A stretch of 33,468 nt of DNA from Tieghemiomyces parasiticus (Eukaryota; Kickxellomycota; Dimargaritomycetes; Dimargaritales; Dimargaritaceae), in assembly GCA_027575765.1 (NCBI GenBank), contig JANBPT010000493.1, positions 1 through 33,468 of the forward strand. The letters run 5' to 3'. A program made the translations under genes and the position numbers. Below, piece by piece: positions 28,885 to 33,468 of the stretch (positions are counted from its first letter, which is position 1; each line of letters opens with the position of its first letter). The notes under the pieces are model-generated. The model was given only the letters and a program-made list of their open reading frames with translations, made no database searches and was not told where the DNA came from.

Positions 28885-31434
28885 ATGGCCATCGACTCCC
28901 AATTTGCCCCTCGCCCCGGCGTTGGTACTACTGGCAAGAAGGTGAACGTAGAAGCCAACTTCTACGAGATCACTGCCTTCACCACGGGTAAAATTTACCA
29001 GTACGACTTCCAAGTGGAAGGCAAGGTACCCCCCGCCCTCTACCGCGACATTTTCCGCGCCGTGGACAAGTACCACGGGCCCACCCTGTTTAAGGGCGCC
29101 CACCCGGTGTTCGACGGTCGCGCCCAGGTCTACTCGGCTTCCCGTCTGGCCATCAGTGATGGGGCACCCTTCGACGTGTACCTCGAGGAGGACTACGCCC
29201 GTCACCAAACCGCCCCGCCCGGCAGAGGTCCCAAACCGTTCCAAGTCACCCTCAAGTTCGCCACCACGGTCAACATGCAAGAGCTGCGCGACTTTATCGA
29301 CGGCAAGCACAAGGACCTTGACCGCATCACCTCCTGTCTAAACGCCTTGGACCTGGCGTTCCACCAGCACCCGGCCAGCCAGCACGTGAGTGCCAAGAAT
29401 TCGTTCTACACCCCCGACGGGGTACGCCCGCTGTCGGGTGGTATCGAGGTGTGGTCCGGCCTGTTCCAGTCGGTGCGCCCTGCGCCTGGCCGCCTCCTGC
29501 TCAACGTGGACGTGAGCTCGTGCGCCTTTTACAGCCCCGGTAGTCTGCTGGATCGTGCGCTGCAGTACATTGGCCTGCGCCGCCCCGAAGACCTCCAACT
29601 CGGCCCCAGAAGTCCGCAGTACCGAGCGCTCCGGAAGGCTCTCAAGGGTGTGCCCATTACCGTCACGCACCGCGAGGATAACCGTCGCTACAAAATTCGG
29701 GACGTCCAGAGCGAGGGTGCCAACCGATCCATGTTTCAGATGACCAAGGACGACGGTACTGAGGAGAAGGTGTCTGTGGCGGACTACTTTCAGCGTACCC
29801 TCAACATTTCCCTACGTTACCCGTACCTGCCTTGTGTGGAGGTCAAGCGCGGTGTGCTGCTGCCCCTCGAGGTGTGCACAGTGGCCTCCGGGGTCCGCTA
29901 TGCCCGTAAGCTGACTCCCGTCCAGACCGCTGAGATGATCAAGTTTACGTGTATCCGCCCGCATGACCGCTTCAACCGGATCCGCAATAACGCACCACAG
30001 CTCATCAACTTCAATAACCCCTACCTCAAGGCCTTTGGAATCCGCGTTAATCCGCGCATTCTGGTTACCCCGGCCCGTACCCTTACCCCGCCGAGCCTGG
30101 TCTACGACCAGCGTGGTCAGGGCCAGCAGGTCAGTCCACGCGACGGGGCCTGGAATATGAAGGGCCTACGTTTCAACACGCCGAGTGCCCTACGATCCTA
30201 CGGCATCCTGGTCCTCGACCGTCATCATCCCCGAATGGTCGCCGCCCTTAGCTCGGCAATCAACGAGCTCTTCCGTGCTTGCGGGCAGGTGGGCATGCAG
30301 CTCACCGACAAGCGGGCCCAGCCGGTCTTTGCATCACCCCATAGCAACCTGCAGCAGGGCCTACGTAACGCCTGGAACGAAGGCCACAAGGCCTGCGGTG
30401 CCGCACCTCAGGTCGTGTTTGTCATCTTGCCCTCGACCGACGCGCAGGTGTACGGCGAAATTAAGCGCATCTCGGACACGGTGATGGGCGCCCCTACCCA
30501 GTGCCTCCAGTCGGGCAAGCTCCAGAAGGGCGGGATCCAGTACATGGCCAATGTGGCACTCAAGCTCAACGTTAAACTCCGGGGCGTGAACTGCCAGCTG
30601 CGTCCAGGTCAAGTACCGTTCCTGACCAGCAACCCCACTATGGTGGTAGGCGCCGACGTGACCCACCCGGAACCCGGGTCGGTGGGCCAGAACTCCATCG
30701 CTGCTATCGTAGCCACCCTCGATTCATCGTATGCGCGCTTCACCAGTCGCGTGGACCACCAGACCCCCGGGACCGAGATGATTGCCAACATGGAGGCGAT
30801 GTTCTTTAGCCTACTACGCACGTTCGAGACCTCCAGCAAGCGCCTTCCCAGCTGCATCCTGTTCTACCGCGATGGTGTGTCCGACTCACAGTTCAGCACC
30901 GTCCTGGATTTTGAGGTGGCTGCCATCCGCCGGGCCTGCGCCAAGGCAAAAGTCGGCTATGCCCCGCGCATTACCTTCGTCACCTGCCAGAAGCGCCACC
31001 ACGTGCGGTTCCGCCCCGTCAACCGCCAGGACGAGGAGCGGTCTGGCAACTGCCGCGCCGGGACTGTCGTTGACACCCATATCACCAACCCGGCCCTATT
31101 TGACTTTTACCTGCAGGCCCACAGCGGCCTTCAGGGCACCTCGCGTCCCGTCCACTACACGGTGCTCCTCGATGAGAACCGCTTGACGGCCGATGTGCTC
31201 CAGGACATGACCAATCGCCTGTGCTACGCCTTCCCACGCTGCACCCGTACCGTGTCGCTGTGTACCCCGGCCTACATGGCCGATGTACTAGCTGCCCGTG
31301 CTCGCTACCATAAGCCGGCTAGTCTGTTTATCGATGATACCTCTAGCCAGGCCAGCGGCGCGAGCGCTCCCACGTCGGCCTACGCGTCGGCCTCGTTCAA
31401 GCCGTCGCTGTATGATACCCTCTTCTACATGTAG
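28885..31434 (+). CDS. Argonaute (AGO clade) RNA-silencing effector
   Basis: This is an intronless 849-residue protein starting at ATG in GCGCCATGG. Domains in order: N domain about 15-165 (VFDGR, CLNALDLAF), linker L1 about 176-222 (GGIEVWSGLFQSVRP), PAZ about 223-340 (RYPYLPCVEV, PLEVC), L2, MID about 430-560 and PIWI to about 840. MID keeps the 5'-phosphate pocket residues seen in animal AGO: Tyr and Lys of VYGEIK, Gln of TQC, and both Lys of LKLNVK. The PIWI site has Asp591 (GADVTHP), Glu631 (TEMIANME) and Asp663 (YRDGVSDSQF). The last position, His807 in human AGO2, is Asp800 here (PAYMADVLAARARY). The C-terminus LFYM fits the family. It binds small RNAs and acts in post-transcriptional or heterochromatic silencing. 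Slicing is plausible, since some active Argonautes use Asp at the last site. Confidence 0.97.
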   Translation: MAIDSQFAPRPGVGTTGKKVNVEANFYEITAFTTGKIYQYDFQVEGKVPPALYRDIFRAVDKYHGPTLFKGAHPVFDGRAQVYSASRLAISDGAPFDVYLEEDYARHQTAPPGRGPKPFQVTLKFATTVNMQELRDFIDGKHKDLDRITSCLNALDLAFHQHPASQHVSAKNSFYTPDGVRPLSGGIEVWSGLFQSVRPAPGRLLLNVDVSSCAFYSPGSLLDRALQYIGLRRPEDLQLGPRSPQYRALRKALKGVPITVTHREDNRRYKIRDVQSEGANRSMFQMTKDDGTEEKVSVADYFQRTLNISLRYPYLPCVEVKRGVLLPLEVCTVASGVRYARKLTPVQTAEMIKFTCIRPHDRFNRIRNNAPQLINFNNPYLKAFGIRVNPRILVTPARTLTPPSLVYDQRGQGQQVSPRDGAWNMKGLRFNTPSALRSYGILVLDRHHPRMVAALSSAINELFRACGQVGMQLTDKRAQPVFASPHSNLQQGLRNAWNEGHKACGAAPQVVFVILPSTDAQVYGEIKRISDTVMGAPTQCLQSGKLQKGGIQYMANVALKLNVKLRGVNCQLRPGQVPFLTSNPTMVVGADVTHPEPGSVGQNSIAAIVATLDSSYARFTSRVDHQTPGTEMIANMEAMFFSLLRTFETSSKRLPSCILFYRDGVSDSQFSTVLDFEVAAIRRACAKAKVGYAPRITFVTCQKRHHVRFRPVNRQDEERSGNCRAGTVVDTHITNPALFDFYLQAHSGLQGTSRPVHYTVLLDENRLTADVLQDMTNRLCYAFPRCTRTVSLCTPAYMADVLAARARYHKPASLFIDDTSSQASGASAPTSAYASASFKPSLYDTLFYM

Positions 31435-32755
31435 AAGCCGATGTGGGAGGAGGGGGTCAACGGATCTCCGTGTTTTGGCCGCTATGGCCCATTTCAAGGC
31501 ATATGTTCTGCTTCAGTTCCTAGTGTATTTTCCCTTGAAGTGGCACACTTAACCCACGTGTATTTGTGGTGGAACAATGGGACCGTCGAAAGTCTCACCT
31601 CTTGTTCTCCAACAACCCTGTGCCACCAACTTCTATACCCGACTTTATCATACTATTAACCCATTATCTTCCGTTGTGGTAATCAATTATGCACGTACAA
31701 GGTATGTACGCTGGGCATGGAATCCTGACTTCTGGAAGACATTATTTCGTCTAAAAACCTTTTACCAAAAAAAATAATCGCATCTTAAACCTACTACCCG
31801 CCGAAATCGGCACCATTTTCGTGCATCATTCCTTTTATAAGGTCAACCAACCGACCCGAGAAATAAAAGACCTGGTCTTAATTACGTGTTTAGTCACAAC
31901 CCGATTAATTCACCCGTTTGCTCTGCCTTTGGATCGAAGCGTCGCCCGTATGTATCATTAAAAGCTATCATACTCGTTTATCCAAAATTACACCAAAAAC
32001 CCTTTAAAAATTTTAAAACGTTTAAAAATCCCTCAACAAACAATCTAGTACTTCCTTTGCCTCCTCTTTCCGACACATCATCTATTCTTACCCTTCCCGA
32101 CTATCCTCCTCTGCAGCAAAAACCGTTCACCACTATGCTGCTCAATACCCATGATCCGCCTTCCCGCTGCGTGGAACTAGACCCCCCCCTCCTTCAAACC
32201 ACAACATCACGTATTAGTGGGCCTTTCGTCCGCCATGGCGCACGTAGGCATATTCGTGTCATTTATAAACTGCGTTGATAGCTTTAAGCACATTTCTAAT
32301 CTATGAGTTATTGGCCGAGAAACACTGGGTGGGTATTGTGCTCGATCGTGAAAGGAATAAGGTTGCTAAAGCGGGGGAAGTTTATGATATGTTCTGCTGC
32401 ATTGAAGTCAACTAGGGATGCAATGCAACAGCCAGTGGGGCCACGCTAGTTCAAAACAACTACATTCCTTTGCAGGGTACATTTTCATTAGACAACTCAC
32501 TAAGAAACAGACGTACTTCTGATGACCCCGGTACGTCCCGATCGCGCGAGCCCACTTGCAATCAAACCAAATCGGCAGCCGTTAACATCCCGGCTTAATA
32601 TCACAAATGTAGGTATATAATTAAATTATAACGTGAGTAGGAAACGATTAAATTACGGAAATGAGAGTATTTACAAACGAAGCCGTCCAAAATCGAAGGA
32701 TTTTTCTATCAATTAGTACAAGGGAGGGGGGGGTGGGGAAATCCATTGGTGATGC
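31435..32755. other. Intergenic after Argonaute
   Basis: AT-richer DNA with A- and T-rich patches and a C8 run (32182-32189). A pyrimidine-rich tract at about 32050-32115 precedes a small ATG open frame (32135-32278, 47 codons), but no partner exon or domain was found. A G8 run lies at 32726-32733, near the 3' end of the minus-strand gene. Confidence 0.4.
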
Positions 32756-33468
32756 TTAAACAAAGACAGGGTGCATCTTAAAAGCAGCGGCGTTAGTATG
32801 GCGAAAAATCGGCGTGGGGAGGACGCGGGAGAGGCGGGGCAGCGGCGCCTCAATGATGTCCAGGATACGGGAAGTGAGGATGGGCGAAGATTCGGTGGAT
32901 ATGTAGCTAGGTGAAGGAGACGAGGATAGGGTGGAAGAGGTAGAAGTAGAGCGGCCGCGTAGTCCGGTGGAAGCAGTGTCCACTGGCGAGGTACAGTAGA
33001 GTCCCAGAGCGGGGGCTCTGGTAGTTACGGCGGTCATATTAGTCGTGGTGAACTGTGAAAAATCTAGACTGGGTAGCGACTTGTCGGTGGATGTAGACTC
33101 TGAGCGAGGATGGAAGAGAGAAGGCAAGGTGAGACCGGCTTGGCGGGAAACGGACTGCAGGGAGGGGAGACGAGGAGAGGTTGGAGTTGATACGGCACTC
33201 TGGAGGCCACTTGGCCTGGGCATGGATTGGGCGATCGGCCGGTTGAACAGCGGGTAAGGGGCGCGGCGCCAGGCGCCAGACAGCTGCTTGTGCGAACTTG
33301 GCACCGCGTGGCTCAATGGGCAGGCGGCGGGGGCGCGTGGGTGGTATAACGGAGCGGATTGGGAGTAGGCAGCGGGGGTATAGGGCTGGTCGCCATGGTG
33401 GCGAAGGTAGCTCGTCATATGGCCAGAGGCGGTGGGCAGGTCAGTAAGCTGGTGGGGACGGCGCTCGC
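32756..33468 (-). CDS. Low-complexity Ser/Pro-rich protein, 5' part beyond the window
   Basis: A minus-strand frame is open from the right window edge to a TAA at 32756, at least 237 codons. An internal ATG at 33416-33418 would give 220 residues, but 16 sense codons continue upstream to the edge with no stop (the edge-proximal part reads RRPHQLTDLPTASGH), so the true start probably lies outside. The sequence is rich in Ser, Pro, Thr and Arg, with repeated SLPSL- and SPS-type stretches, no membrane helix and no recognised domain. It looks intrinsically disordered, as in the tail of a transcription regulator or signalling protein. An undetected intron cannot be excluded. Confidence 0.55.
   Translation of the reverse strand, partial: ERRPHQLTDLPTASGHMTSYLRHHGDQPYTPAAYSQSAPLYHPRAPAACPLSHAVPSSHKQLSGAWRRAPYPLFNRPIAQSMPRPSGLQSAVSTPTSPRLPSLQSVSRQAGLTLPSLFHPRSESTSTDKSLPSLDFSQFTTTNMTAVTTRAPALGLYCTSPVDTASTGLRGRSTSTSSTLSSSPSPSYISTESSPILTSRILDIIEAPLPRLSRVLPTPIFRHTNAAAFKMHPVFV

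Noticed and set aside
28807..29310. 167-codon minus-strand frame over the Argonaute start
   Set aside because: It mirrors the N domain of Argonaute, a clear coding gene on the other strand, and has no recognisable domain.
32135..32278. Small 47-codon ATG frame after a pyrimidine tract
   Set aside because: It looks like a first exon by context, but no downstream exon, domain or coding bias supports it.

Overview
The window looks like nuclear DNA of a filamentous, probably early-diverging fungus. It has GC-biased genes split by short introns (123-214 bp, GTAAGT/GTAGGT-type donors, pyrimidine-rich CAG/TAG acceptors), a class III GH18 chitinase with a CBM19-type module, a eukaryotic Argonaute, an RFC-like Elg1 subunit, Rrp15, and an intron-containing tRNA-Ile(UAU). 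The non-Dikarya placement is inference. It rests mainly on a BRCA1-type RING plus tandem-BRCT gene, which the well-studied yeasts lack.

Layout. 1-63 is the 3' part of tRNA-Ala(AGC). 116-1724 contains no CpG dinucleotide at all, and CpG stays rare to about 2.3 kb, so this is probably a decayed, formerly methylated repeat. About 3.95-4.5 kb is a dead mariner-family (D34D) transposase relic. About 4.6-8.5 kb holds no recognisable gene. 8.5-10.2 kb (+) encodes a secreted-N-terminus, seven-helix receptor-like protein. 11.1-12.3 kb (+) is a two-exon PAQR/Izh protein, convergent with ELG1 (12.6-16.3 kb, -). 17.0-19.0 kb (-) is the chitinase. 20.8-22.9 kb (-) is the four-exon BRCA1-like gene, divergent from the five-exon RRP15 homologue (23.6-24.8 kb, +). 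25.0-25.6 kb (-) is a claudin/PMP22-like tetraspan protein. 26.75 kb (+) is tRNA-Ile(UAU). 28.9-31.4 kb (+) is Argonaute. 32.8 kb to the right edge (-) is the 3' part of a low-complexity protein.

Function. Two genes serve genome stability: Elg1, the PCNA-unloading clamp subunit, and the BRCA1-like predicted ubiquitin ligase. Argonaute indicates RNA silencing, consistent with transposon relics that look mutationally silenced. Chitinase, the seven-helix protein, the PAQR protein and the tetraspan protein are cell-surface or membrane functions. There is no operon-like arrangement.

Most exciting: a compact 552-residue BRCA1-type protein whose RING cysteine spacing and BRCT1 match animal BRCA1, and an Argonaute with an inferred D-E-D-D catalytic tetrad (Asp800 at the usual His position). 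Intergenic DNA is also rich in G or C homopolymers of 8-11 bases. All gene calls come from reading the sequence; no database search was possible.
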